A stretch of 64,000 bases of DNA from Glaciimonas soli. GTDB lineage: Bacteria; Pseudomonadota; Gammaproteobacteria; Burkholderiales; Burkholderiaceae_D. The notes below the pieces were generated by a model, which was given only the letters and a program-made list of their open reading frames with translations, made no database searches and was not told the origin of the DNA. The stretch covers positions 248,001 to 312,000 of the forward strand of contig NZ_WINI01000004.1 of NCBI RefSeq assembly GCF_009497155.1, read 5' to 3'. Every line of letters starts with the position of its first letter. The stretch's first letter is position 1. This document shows positions 8,626-16,532 of the stretch, in pieces. Made by a program: the position numbers and the translations under genes.

Positions 8626-8676
8626 AAAAACTCCTTCGTTTCTTGATCTTCATGATCATAAAACGAAGGAGTTTTT
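8626..8676 (-). promoter_or_regulatory. 16-bp perfect hairpin burying the sigma-factor ribosome-binding site
   Basis: Arms AAAAACTCCTTCGTTT (8626-8641) and AAACGAAGGAGTTTTT (8661-8676) are perfectly complementary, and the 19-nt loop holds a further TGATC/GATCA pairing. In the minus-strand transcript the 3' arm contains the ribosome-binding site AAGGAG and ends in a U-run just before the sigma-factor ATG. It may be a terminator for the upstream gene, a translation-blocking switch, or both. Confidence 0.7.
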
Positions 8677-8702
8677 GTGGTGTTGCAAATGTAGAATATT
8701 CT

Positions 8703-9662
8703 TTACAGCGCGATACGCTTGCGTGCCGCCTGATATTCCGATTCCAGCCTATCCACCATCGCTGCCACGGTTGGAATATCGTCCATCAAGCCCACGCCCT
8801 GACCTGCGCCCCAGATATCGCGCCAGGCTTTGGCAGCGTTACCGCCGGAACCAAAATTCATTTTCGACTTATCTGCGTCTGGCAAATTATCGGGATCCAG
8901 TCCGGCGTTGACGATGGATTTTTTCAGATAGTTGCCGTGGACACCGGTGAACAAATTGGTGTAAACGATATCGCCGGCAGTGGACTCGACTATCGCCTGA
9001 CGGTAAGTTTCATCGATATTCGACTCTTTCGTTGCCAGCCAACGTGAGCCGATATAGGCCAGATCAGCACCCATCGCCTGCGCTGCCAAAATCGCATCGC
9101 CAGTTGCAATCGCGCCCGACAAAGCAATCGTGCCATTATAAAATTTACGTACTTCTCCGACCAACGCAAACGGCGACAGCGGCCCGGCATGACCACCCGC
9201 GCCAGACGCCACCAGAATCAAACCGTCAACGCCCGCTTCCAAGGCTTTTTCTGCATGACGGATTGAAATCACGTCATGCAAAACGATTCCGCCATAACTG
9301 TGAATCGCATCCATCATTTCCTTCGGCGGCGCACGCAGGCTGGAAATAATAATCGGCACTTGATGCTTAACGCACATCGCCACGTCCTGCGCCAGACGAT
9401 CATTGGATTGATGGATGATTTGATTAACTGCAATCGGGCCAACTTTAGTAGTTGGATTTTCAGCTTGATAGGTTGCCAACTCTGTTTGCAATTGCGTCAG
9501 CCAGACATCCAACTGATCCGCTGGCCGTGCATTCAGCGCCGGGAAAGCACCGACGATCCCCGCCTTGCACTGCGCTGCGACCAAAGCCGGGCCGCTGGCA
9601 ATAAACATCGGTGAACCGATGACGGGAAGGCGTAAATTTTGCAACGCGACGGGCAATGCCAT
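8703..9662 (-). CDS. Nitronate monooxygenase (2-nitropropane dioxygenase family)
   Basis: This 319-residue FMN-dependent TIM-barrel protein begins LPVIGSPMFIASGPALVAAQCKAG and has the glycine-rich ASGAGGHAG motif, whose His is the usual catalytic base in class I nitronate monooxygenases. It also has a C-terminal phosphate-binding stretch (ALSGAIATGDAILAAQAMGADLAYIGSRWLAT). It oxidises alkyl nitronates, such as propionate-3-nitronate, or acts as a related NMO-fold oxidoreductase. It lies 78 bp upstream of the ECF41 gene on the same strand. Most of that gap is the hairpin, so readthrough or termination there would matter for the sigma factor. Confidence 0.87.
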   Translation of the reverse strand: MALPVALQNLRLPVIGSPMFIASGPALVAAQCKAGIVGAFPALNARPADQLDVWLTQLQTELATYQAENPTTKVGPIAVNQIIHQSNDRLAQDVAMCVKHQVPIIISSLRAPPKEMMDAIHSYGGIVLHDVISIRHAEKALEAGVDGLILVASGAGGHAGPLSPFALVGEVRKFYNGTIALSGAIATGDAILAAQAMGADLAYIGSRWLATKESNIDETYRQAIVESTAGDIVYTNLFTGVHGNYLKKSIVNAGLDPDNLPDADKSKMNFGSGGNAAKAWRDIWGAGQGVGLMDDIPTVAAMVDRLESEYQAARKRIAL

Positions 9663-9747
9663 GACAACCTCTTGAATAGGAGAAAGAAATTGATTATAGA
9701 GGTAAAGTCGAAATTAAAAGCACGATCGTGCTAGATTTTTGGCTCTA

Positions 9748-9784
9748 AAAAAGCGGATTACCATTTAATAGTAATCCGCTTTTT
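9748..9784. terminator. Bidirectional Rho-independent terminator
   Basis: AAAAAGCGGATTAC (9748-9761) pairs perfectly with GTAATCCGCTTTTT (9771-9784) across a 9-nt loop. It follows the stop of the cytochrome b561 gene on the minus strand. Confidence 0.88.
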
Positions 9785-9818
9785 GTAAACATTAACTTAA
9801 TGAAATTCAATTAGGCCA

Positions 9819-10367
9819 TTACTTTGCTGCACCAAACCACATCCGTCGCAATGTCCCATCTTTGCGCACAAATTGATGCCATAACGCGCCCAGAATATGC
9901 AAGCCGACCACATAGTAAACAGCATTACCAATAAATTCATGCACTTCTTTAATGCTGCCTCTCAGCGCTTTATCAGGCGAAATGAAATGCGGCAAAACCC
10001 AGCCCAGGAAATCTACTTCTTTACCGCCAGCTTGCGTAAACAACACACCGGTAATCGGCAATGCAAACATCACCAGATATAACAAAGCATGCATCGCATG
10101 TGCGCTCCAGATCTGCCAACGCGGTCCCGACAGCGCAGCAGGTACGCCAAAACTGAAACGCGACGCCACACGCAGTACGACAAATACGAACACCAATTGC
10201 CCAAATAGCATGTGGTTGTGCAGAATTATCTTCTTGTCCGGATCGCCTTTCGGCAAAAAGCCACGATACTCAATCAACGCCAGTGCGGCGGCCATCAGCA
10301 AAAAAATCGCCCAATGGAAAAAAATCGATGTGGCGTGATAGTGCTTAGAATTGCGTTTCTGATTCAT
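9819..10367 (-). CDS. Cytochrome b561
   Basis: This 182-residue inner-membrane protein has four hydrophobic helices and histidines in the expected places (FFHW near residue 17, a second in HNHMLFGQ, and HILGALWHQF near the C-terminus). These match the bacterial YodB/YceJ-type di-haem cytochrome b561 family. It passes electrons between ubiquinol and periplasmic acceptors, in some cases quenching superoxide. It is a single gene with its own terminator downstream; the upstream neighbour (DUF1289) is 87 bp away on the same strand. Confidence 0.9.
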   Translation of the reverse strand: MNQKRNSKHYHATSIFFHWAIFLLMAAALALIEYRGFLPKGDPDKKIILHNHMLFGQLVFVFVVLRVASRFSFGVPAALSGPRWQIWSAHAMHALLYLVMFALPITGVLFTQAGGKEVDFLGWVLPHFISPDKALRGSIKEVHEFIGNAVYYVVGLHILGALWHQFVRKDGTLRRMWFGAAK

Positions 10368-10454
10368 ATACGTGGCACCAATAAGGAGGACAAGTTGAGC
10401 ATTCTAGCGTCATGATTGCCATATGGAAAATAAATTATGTAGCCTTATGTAGTG

Positions 10455-10658
10455 CTATGTAACCAACGCCCGACGTTGTTTTATCAACACCCAAACCGCC
10501 CGTTTTTGTCCGTCACTGGCACGCGACCATTTGGCAATTTCATCCAAAGTCCGTGCACAACCTTTGCACAAACTTGTTTCGTCATCAATCTGACAAACGT
10601 TGATACAAGGGGAGTTGGTGCCGGTTTTGTCCGGCTGAATCTGGCGCTTGGTGTTCAC
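10455..10658 (-). CDS. DUF1289 family small cysteine-rich protein
   Basis: This 67-residue protein has the family pattern SPCINVCQIDDETSLCKGCARTLDEIAKW: four cysteines (C..C..C..C) followed by an R-T-x-x-E-I-x-x-W helix. The cysteines suggest a zinc or iron-sulphur site. Members are widespread in proteobacteria and have no defined function. Confidence 0.9.
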   Translation of the reverse strand: MNTKRQIQPDKTGTNSPCINVCQIDDETSLCKGCARTLDEIAKWSRASDGQKRAVWVLIKQRRALVT

Positions 10659-10745
10659 AGTAGTTTGTTCAGCTAAATTGGTGTGGCAAAACGAAAAGAG
10701 AAATTATTGATGCGCCCGAACGGGATAAAACGCCATCATACTGTT

Positions 10746-11258
10746 TCACAGCAAGTGCATTGTATATAAAAATACAATGGCATTTTTTAACGCATGGAGG
10801 GTGACGACCATCCAGAATGGCGATCCTCCCTTTGCTTTTTCTAATACATATACGCCACCCAGTACTAACCCGGCGGGGAAGACAATAACAACGTAGAAAA
10901 TGCTGTAGTAATGCGATGCGGCGAAGAGCCCCGCCGAAATAACGACTGCGACAATTGCACTGCATCCGGGGATCTTGCGAAGCAGATTGATGCAAAGCCA
11001 TTGAAACACGCTAGTTTCGTAAAGCGGTGCAACAATGCATGCCATAACAATCTCAAGGATGACTCCATGTTTAGCAACGTCAGGACTGCCGATATGGATA
11101 TCTGGGAAAAATAGCGCGAACAGCAAGGCGACGGGAATCGGCACTGTGAATAGCGCTAGCAAGGCCAGTGGAATCAGCTTCCATGCGGGAGTTTTGACCC
11201 AATACTCAAGCATGCCGGTAGTCGTCAGCGGCCACCGTCTGGTAGATATTGATGTCAT
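10746..11258 (-). CDS. CPBP-family intramembrane protein, degenerate first motif
   Basis: This 170-residue protein has about five hydrophobic segments. Three stretches line up with the CPBP (CAAX protease/Abi) motifs: APLYETSVFQ for motif 1, FAASHYYS for motif 2 (F-x3-H) and HALKNA for motif 3 (H-x3-N). Motif 1 normally reads EExxxR, but here the second Glu is Thr and the Arg is absent. The protein may therefore be inactive as a protease, or use a different arrangement. Such proteins have been tied to bacteriocin self-immunity and prenyl-protein processing; the role here is unknown. Confidence 0.7.
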   Translation of the reverse strand: MTSISTRRWPLTTTGMLEYWVKTPAWKLIPLALLALFTVPIPVALLFALFFPDIHIGSPDVAKHGVILEIVMACIVAPLYETSVFQWLCINLLRKIPGCSAIVAVVISAGLFAASHYYSIFYVVIVFPAGLVLGGVYVLEKAKGGSPFWMVVTLHALKNAIVFLYTMHLL

Positions 11259-11517
11259 TCCGATTTTCCTGTCATTTGTTGGTTGGGACAGTTACTAACC
11301 CGCGAATATAACCAACGCATTGTGCCATCGAAAGTTTCCAAAAAATAAGTATTTCCTTTTGGAATTGCATTAATTGCATGTCTCGGGGCTCGGAAAACGT
11401 CATCATCCAGGCTGGCACCAAGCGCGGATGATTTTAGACAGATGGATAGAATTCAGCTCTGGATAAAATTTAGTGGCGTAGAACTACGCAGCTGAGTAGC
11501 AGGTTGTGCTGGTCTGA

Positions 11518-11934
11518 CTACTGGCTAAACCGCTTCCCCATGCTGATACGCTCTTCCACTTCGTAACCCAGCTCTTTATAAAAAGCGACGACGGCTGCAT
11601 TGGTGGAGCGCACTTGCAAGTTGATTTTAGTGCAACCGAGAGCGGTTAAAGCCTGTTCAGCATGACGAATTAATTTCGTTCCAAGGCCCTGCCGACGATG
11701 TTGTGGGCTGACCGTGACGGCATAAAACCAGCCACGATGACCGTCATAACCGGACAAAATGGTTCCGGTAATTTTCCCCGCCTCTTCACTCACGAAAAAC
11801 AATTCTGGCTGGTGCGTGATTTTTTGTTTGATGACAAGCGCCGGTGCGTTGTGCGCCGGTTCATCAGGGAAAACTTCCTGCCACAATGCGCTGACAAGTT
11901 CGGTATCGGTTTCTTTAAAGGGTCTGATATGCAT
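11518..11934 (-). CDS. GNAT acetyltransferase, YpeA-like
   Basis: This 138-residue GCN5-related N-acetyltransferase has the acetyl-CoA-binding motif A region VSPQHRRQGLGTKLIRHAE and motif B (AAVVAFYKELGYEVEER). Length, N-terminus (MHIRPFKETDTE) and C-terminus (SMGKRF) resemble E. coli YpeA and RimI-like proteins of that size. The acetylated substrate is unknown. Confidence 0.85.
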   Translation of the reverse strand: MHIRPFKETDTELVSALWQEVFPDEPAHNAPALVIKQKITHQPELFFVSEEAGKITGTILSGYDGHRGWFYAVTVSPQHRRQGLGTKLIRHAEQALTALGCTKINLQVRSTNAAVVAFYKELGYEVEERISMGKRFSQ

Positions 11935-11960
11935 AAAAATATCTAGTCGAATTACAGCCG

Positions 11961-12647
11961 TTAAGGTGCTACAGAGAAATGATCAGTTAGTGCTCGCTCT
12001 CCTGCTGCCGTAAATTTCACAACGCGTGAGTCTTTGCTGCGTGTTGCCCAGCCAAGAGCGACAATCCTCGTCAATAAAGATGCGCCCAATGCTCCTGCCA
12101 GATGATGACGGCGTTCGCTCCAGTCGAGGCAAGCACGGCAAAATGTGCGGCGCTGCGTTGCCAGAGTATCGGTAGCGATACCGATTTGAGCAAATAGTTG
12201 ATGGCCGCTGTCGCTGAGTTTAAGACCGTCAGCACCAGGTAGCAATATCCCCCGCTGCAACATGCTTTCATAAATGCTCACACCCAGCTCACCTGCCAGA
12301 TGATCGTAGCAAACCCGGGCTTTGCGCAATGCAGGTTCGCGCGGACTGCTGCGGATTCGTACCGCCCCGACTCTGAATGCAATACCCATCAGCGATTCCA
12401 GCAAATGCGCGACATCACGATCCGCCAGCCGGAAATAACGATGTCGTCCCTGACTTTCCACGGTGATCAATCCGGCATCAACCAACTTGGCCAAATGGCT
12501 ACTAATTGTCTGTTTGGTCACACCGGCAATATCGGCCAGTTCGGTCGCAGTCAAGGCGCGATCGGCCAGCAAAGCCGTCAAGACTTCTGCCCGCGCATGA
12601 TCACCAATCAGCGCAGCAATTCCAACAATGTTTGGGCCATCTTTCAT
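11961..12647 (-). CDS. ArsR-family winged-helix regulator with C-terminal extension
   Basis: Residues ~5-75 are an ArsR winged helix (GDHARAEVLTALLADRALTATELADIAGVTKQTISSHLAKLVDAGLI). The next ~150 residues are a C-terminal region with ARVCYDHLAGELGV and a TFCRACLDWSERRHHLAG segment, a layout seen in the CmtR/YczG-like ArsR group. Cys-rich stretches (ARVCYDH, FCRACLDW) might bind a metal, but no standard ArsR metal site is evident. It is divergent from the NIPSNAP-ABM genes (77 bp between starts), which it probably controls. Confidence 0.85.
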   Translation of the reverse strand: MKDGPNIVGIAALIGDHARAEVLTALLADRALTATELADIAGVTKQTISSHLAKLVDAGLITVESQGRHRYFRLADRDVAHLLESLMGIAFRVGAVRIRSSPREPALRKARVCYDHLAGELGVSIYESMLQRGILLPGADGLKLSDSGHQLFAQIGIATDTLATQRRTFCRACLDWSERRHHLAGALGASLLTRIVALGWATRSKDSRVVKFTAAGERALTDHFSVAP

Positions 12648-12723
12648 AGTTCGATGTTAGCCGAATCATCTCGGTACGACAAGCGTCTATGCTGCACTAT
12701 ATCTACACCAAAGGAGAATCACC

Positions 12724-13062
12724 ATGAACACCATCACTTGCTTTATCCGCTACGAAATCGATCCTTTTCAGCGCGACGCATTCAAAGCGTACGCAGAAAA
12801 CTGGGGTCGCATCATTCCACGCTGTGGCGGCGATCTGCTAGGTTATTTCCTACCGTACGAAGGCAGCAACAACATCGCCTGGGGCTTGATTGCGTTTGAT
12901 AGCCTGGCATCCTACGAACGTTATCGTGCGCGCCTGAAAACCGACTCTGAAGGCCGCGCCAATTTTGAAATGGCGCAAGCGAAGCGGTTTATCTTGCGCG
13001 AGGAACGGACATTTCTAGAAGCCGTTCCACCTTCCGTCCCCCGCCATCCAGCGTGGGAGTAG
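12724..13062 (+). CDS. NIPSNAP family protein
   Basis: This 112-residue ferredoxin-fold (dimeric alpha-beta barrel) protein matches the NIPSNAP pattern: [23 protein letters not shown], then [18 protein letters not shown]. The ATG at 12724 follows an AAGGAGAATCACC ribosome-binding site. The function of the family is unknown. In proteobacteria it is often found beside an ArsR regulator and monooxygenase-like genes, as here. The stop is 4 bp before the next start. Confidence 0.87.
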   Translation: MNTITCFIRYEIDPFQRDAFKAYAENWGRIIPRCGGDLLGYFLPYEGSNNIAWGLIAFDSLASYERYRARLKTDSEGRANFEMAQAKRFILREERTFLEAVPPSVPRHPAWE

Positions 13063-13066
13063 AAAA

Positions 13067-13435
13067 ATGATTGCCGTTATCTTTGAAGTCATTCCGCACG
13101 CAGAACAAAAACAAGCCTATTTCGATGCCGCTGCCGAACTACTTCCGCATTTGAAACAGATAGATGGATTTATCTCGATAGAGCGTTTTGAAAGTCTGAC
13201 GCAGGCTGGCAAAGTGTTATCGCTATCTTATTGGCGTGATGAAGCTGCGGTGCAGCAGTGGCGCAATCTTGAAGTGCACAGACAAGTTCAACTAGCCGGG
13301 CGAAAAACCATCTTCGCTGATTATCGTCTGCGTGTGGCACAAGTGATGCGAGACTATGGCTTGCATGACAGAACGCAAGCGCCGGAAGATTCGCGAGACG
13401 CGCACAAAGAACCTGTCGCCATCACAAGGGAATAA
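13067..13435 (+). CDS. Antibiotic biosynthesis monooxygenase (ABM) domain protein
   Basis: This 122-residue protein has the ABM fold pattern: IAVIFEVIPHAEQKQAYFDAAAELLPHLKQIDGFISIERFES, then SLSYWRDEAAVQQWRN. Members range from cofactor-free monooxygenases to haem-degrading enzymes and proteins of unknown activity. A GGGAG ribosome-binding site overlaps the end of the NIPSNAP gene, indicating coupling in one operon. Confidence 0.87.
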   Translation: MIAVIFEVIPHAEQKQAYFDAAAELLPHLKQIDGFISIERFESLTQAGKVLSLSYWRDEAAVQQWRNLEVHRQVQLAGRKTIFADYRLRVAQVMRDYGLHDRTQAPEDSRDAHKEPVAITRE

Positions 13436-13437
13436 CT

Positions 13438-14136
13438 GTGTCAGATCTCAATACCTACCTTGCAAAAAACTACTTTAATGCAGAACAGTTTGCCGCCGCT
13501 TGCGACATGACTGTCAGCGAACTCAACGCGCTGATTCAAGCCAGTCTCATTCCTGCACCCTCATACGTCGTCACACCTTCTGCGACAGTAAGGTCACATG
13601 TCTTTGGTGAAATGGCAGCCCCAGGTGCAATTCCCGGGGATTATTTTCATCCCGCTAACGTGGTCTGGGTGAATGTCGCACGAGAGATCGTCGCTCGTAA
13701 CGATCATCAAACACCTTTTGCGTCGTTGAAAGAAAGATATTGCAGTCATTTTCAGAAAGCACTCTCCGACTTAAATATCACGACCTGGCGCCTAAAAGAC
13801 TGCTTCCATGATGATGGTGCTCCCATAAAAGAGGGATTGCATATACGTACCGAGTTCGCATGGGAGCAATTTCTTTTAGGGACTTTTGGTTTGTGCATTG
13901 CCAACCCAATCTCGGAAGCGGAGATTGCTCTGAAAGAGGTGTTACAGGAAAAGCTCGTGGCGCTAAGCGAAAATGGGAGCAAGATCACATTCAACCAAAC
14001 TGATGCAAAAATGATGCTAACTCTGATAGACGCGTACCAAAACGCAGCTATGCCATTTTCGCCAGTTGAATACCATTTAAGTAGTCGCAAACGACTGGTT
14101 GATGATTTGCGACGGCAGATCAATCAAAAGAAATAG
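13438..14136 (+). CDS. Uncharacterised protein, third gene of NIPSNAP-ABM operon
   Basis: This 232-residue soluble protein starts at GTG 13438, 2 bp after the ABM stop, with AAGGG upstream. I do not recognise it with confidence. It begins LNTYLAKNYFNAEQFAAACDMTVSELNALIQASLIPAPSYVV, which looks like a small helical recognition module (a MerR-like or HTH-like leader) and is reminiscent of the DUF6058 group. The middle contains SHVFGEMAAPGAIPGDYFHP and a conserved-looking FGLCIANPISEAEI stretch. No transmembrane segment or signal peptide is present. Tight packing with the upstream genes argues for a shared process. Confidence 0.75.
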   Translation: MSDLNTYLAKNYFNAEQFAAACDMTVSELNALIQASLIPAPSYVVTPSATVRSHVFGEMAAPGAIPGDYFHPANVVWVNVAREIVARNDHQTPFASLKERYCSHFQKALSDLNITTWRLKDCFHDDGAPIKEGLHIRTEFAWEQFLLGTFGLCIANPISEAEIALKEVLQEKLVALSENGSKITFNQTDAKMMLTLIDAYQNAAMPFSPVEYHLSSRKRLVDDLRRQINQKK

Positions 14137-14281
14137 ATGACATAGCAAGGCTTGGGCATCAATATGGCAACCTGAGCGGAAATGCATGCGTATTTACCAC
14201 TCGCGTCACCGCTTGTGATAAATTCGGTCAGCATATTTCACCGCACTCAACTTATTGCCTTTCTCAGCCCGGACAGTTTCA

Positions 14282-14899
14282 ATGACCAGACCCAAGCCTT
14301 TTTCAATGATCCGTGAGTTTCACCTCGCCGATTGGTTCACCCTCAGCAATGCCTTTTGCGGCGTCGGCTCCCTTTTTTCCGTCATGACCTACCTGCAGAC
14401 ACGCAACGTGGAGCACTTGCTTTGGGCATGCTATTTAATTCCATTAGCACTGATTTTTGACGTGCTAGATGGCCGTATTGCGCGTTGGCGAGCGAAAAGT
14501 TCAGCCATGGGGCGTGAACTTGATTCATTGGCCGACATCATTTCGTTTGGCGTAGCACCTGCGGTCATTGCTTACGGCTGCGGCATGCAAGGCCTTGTGG
14601 ATCGCATCATATTGGTGTTTTTTGTCGCAAGCGGCGTATCACGCCTGGCGCGCTACAACATCACCGCGGAACAACTTTCCGAAGGCGGCGACAAGGTGAA
14701 GTACTTTGAAGGCACACCGATTCCCACTTCGCTGGTACTGGTTATTGTATTGGCTGCCGCTGCCTGGTGTAATGCATTAGGCGAGCAATTATGGTTCGGC
14801 GTGGTATACGTAGCAGGATTTCAGTTCCATCCGCTGGTCTTGATGTTTGCCGCATCTGGTGCGTTAATGGTGAGCCGAATTCGGATTCCGAAGCTATAA
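14282..14899 (+). CDS. pssA: CDP-diacylglycerol-serine O-phosphatidyltransferase
   Basis: This membrane enzyme carries the full CDP-alcohol phosphotransferase signature DG(x2)AR(x8)G(x3)D(x3)D: D63, G64, A67, R68, G77, D81 and D85, counted from ATG 14282. Following hydrophobic helices and RLARYNITAE match the integral-membrane type II phosphatidylserine synthase. It joins CDP-diacylglycerol to L-serine, the first step to phosphatidylethanolamine. A TTG nine codons upstream is less likely as the start. Phosphatidylglycerophosphate synthase is an alternative, but the RLARYN context favours serine. Confidence 0.83.
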   Translation: MTRPKPFSMIREFHLADWFTLSNAFCGVGSLFSVMTYLQTRNVEHLLWACYLIPLALIFDVLDGRIARWRAKSSAMGRELDSLADIISFGVAPAVIAYGCGMQGLVDRIILVFFVASGVSRLARYNITAEQLSEGGDKVKYFEGTPIPTSLVLVIVLAAAAWCNALGEQLWFGVVYVAGFQFHPLVLMFAASGALMVSRIRIPKL

Positions 14900-14909
14900 C
14901 GATCAATCG

Positions 14910-14942
14910 CAGATCGGAAGACGTTGCGCTTTTCCGACCTGC
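14910..14942. repeat. REP-like palindrome (TCGGAAAAGCGCAACG family)
   Basis: This is a 33-bp imperfect palindrome just after pssA, with ends TCGGAA and TTCCGA around a CGTTGCG core. Two relatives lie at 26654-26688 and 26722-26755. Confidence 0.65.
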
Positions 14943-15022
14943 AAATTTTCGTCTTACTAAAGATTTTTGCTACAGCTTCTCACTAACGTTTCATACTAAC
15001 GTTTCTTACTAAAGCTTATTAC

Positions 15023-15520
15023 TCAAACCTTCAAAGCCACATCCGCCACCGGTGCAGCCGTCATCGCCACCAATTGTTGTGGCGTCAAATTAAACACCGC
15101 ATGTGGATGTCCCGCAGCGGCCCAGACACTTTCCAACTGCAATAAATCCTGATCAATCAACATCACGGTTTTACTGGCGTGACCAATCGGACAAACGCCG
15201 CCGATGGCGTAGCCTATACGTTCTTTGACGAAACGGGCATCGGCTTTACCCAATGCGCCGACGATGGCAGCAACTTTGGCTTCATCGACGCGATTGCTGC
15301 CACTGGCAACCACCATCACGGCGGCATCGTCGCTCAAGCGACGAAACACAATCGACTTGGCAATTTCGGCAACGCTGCAACCTAAGCCCGCAGCGGCTTC
15401 GGCGGATGTCTTGCCAGTTTCTGGCAGCATCACAACTGATTTGTCGTGACCAATCTCACGCAATAATTCCGCCACGCGTTGTGCGGTGTCTGGGAGTTTT
15501 TGTTGGTTGGCATTTTCCAT
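15023..15520 (-). CDS. YbaK/EbsC-type aminoacyl-tRNA deacylase
   Basis: This 165-residue protein of the YbaK/ProRS-editing superfamily has MVVASGSNRVDEAKVAAIVGALGKADARFVKERIGYAIGGVCPIGH, including the conserved GGVCPIGH loop of the editing pocket. The family removes mischarged amino acids from tRNA in trans, typically Cys or Ala from tRNA-Pro. It is a single gene; the nearest minus-strand gene upstream is separated by a terminator hairpin. Confidence 0.88.
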   Translation of the reverse strand: MENANQQKLPDTAQRVAELLREIGHDKSVVMLPETGKTSAEAAAGLGCSVAEIAKSIVFRRLSDDAAVMVVASGSNRVDEAKVAAIVGALGKADARFVKERIGYAIGGVCPIGHASKTVMLIDQDLLQLESVWAAAGHPHAVFNLTPQQLVAMTAAPVADVALKV

Positions 15521-15558
15521 AAAACGATCTCTCTTGGCTTACGCAAAACTACAAAACA

Positions 15559-15582
15559 GAAATGGCGCAAAAGCGCCATTTC
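15559..15582. terminator. Rho-independent terminator hairpin
   Basis: GAAATGGCGC (15559-15568) pairs with GCGCCATTTC (15573-15582) across an AAAA loop. On the minus strand it lies after the amino-acid-binding protein gene and before the YbaK gene. Confidence 0.75.
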
Positions 15583-15686
15583 ATTTTCTACCACTTTTAC
15601 ATTAATGACTATGCATCTTACCAAACATCTTTGGCCAATTTTGCTTGCAATGCCGGAATGGTTGCACGCGTAAATCCTGACTAGTT

Positions 15687-16484
15687 TTACTTGGTAGTTG
15701 GTGTAGCGGCTGGGAAATATGTGGAAAAAATCTTATTGTAAGTGCCGTCGGCTTTGATCGCGGCCAGACCTTGATTGATTTTGGTCTGTAATGCCACATT
15801 GCCTTTCTGTACGGCGATGCCGTAATACTCTTTCGGCGAAGTATCATCGGTCACAATTTTAATGCCTTTGGTGTCATTGTTGGCCAGGTAATGCGCCACT
15901 ACGCCGTTATCAGCGATGACTGCACTGACGCCACCACTTTGCAACTCTTTTAATGCCAATGAACTGAATTCAAAACGCTTGATATTTTCGCTGTTATCGC
16001 CCTGCAATTTTTGCATCATGTCATCGGCAGTTGAACCCTGTACCACGCCTACTTTGAGTGACTTTACATCGGCAATTTTCTGTATGGTCGATCCTGCCGG
16101 CACCACAATAACTTGCGCCGCTTCGAAATAGGGATCGGAAAAATCCACCGTTTCTTTACGTTTATCCGTAATTGTCAGGCCAGAAATAATGATGTCTCGG
16201 TCACCCTGCGCCAGCGCGGTAAAGATGCCATCAAACGGTGTGTTGACGAATTTGAGTTTCATCCCCTCTTTCGCCGCTATTGCCTTCAACACATCGATAT
16301 CAAAACCAACGATTTCTTTTTGTTCATTTTCAGATTCAAAAGGCGCATAGGTTGCGCCAGTGCCGACCACATATTCTTTTTCTGCCGTGGATGATGAGGT
16401 GTCTGTATTGCTGTGTTTACCGCATGCCGCCAAAGCCAATATGGTCAACATGACGCATGCTGTTTTAACTAGTCTGATTTTCAT
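15687..16484 (-). CDS. Amino-acid ABC transporter substrate-binding lipoprotein
   Basis: This 265-residue periplasmic binding protein (family 3 solute-binding) has a lipobox (LALAAC, Cys near residue 21). Its body has KEYVVGTGATYAPFESENEQKEIVGFDIDVLKAIAAKEG, and FVNTPFDGIFTALAQGDRDIIISGLTITDKRKETVDFSDPY is the family signature. It probably binds a polar amino acid such as glutamine or histidine. No permease or ATPase gene is adjacent, so it is an orphan in this window. An AAGGAAG ribosome-binding site precedes ATG 16484. Confidence 0.88.
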   Translation of the reverse strand: MKIRLVKTACVMLTILALAACGKHSNTDTSSSTAEKEYVVGTGATYAPFESENEQKEIVGFDIDVLKAIAAKEGMKLKFVNTPFDGIFTALAQGDRDIIISGLTITDKRKETVDFSDPYFEAAQVIVVPAGSTIQKIADVKSLKVGVVQGSTADDMMQKLQGDNSENIKRFEFSSLALKELQSGGVSAVIADNGVVAHYLANNDTKGIKIVTDDTSPKEYYGIAVQKGNVALQTKINQGLAAIKADGTYNKIFSTYFPAATPTTK

Positions 16485-16532
16485 TGAGCTTCCTTTTTCA
16501 TTAAGAATTCAACCAGACTAGTCCAGTCAAAC

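Noticed and set aside
9748-9784. Possible small RNA ending at the terminator
   Set aside because: The terminator is explained by the cytochrome b561 gene; no promoter for a separate RNA was seen.
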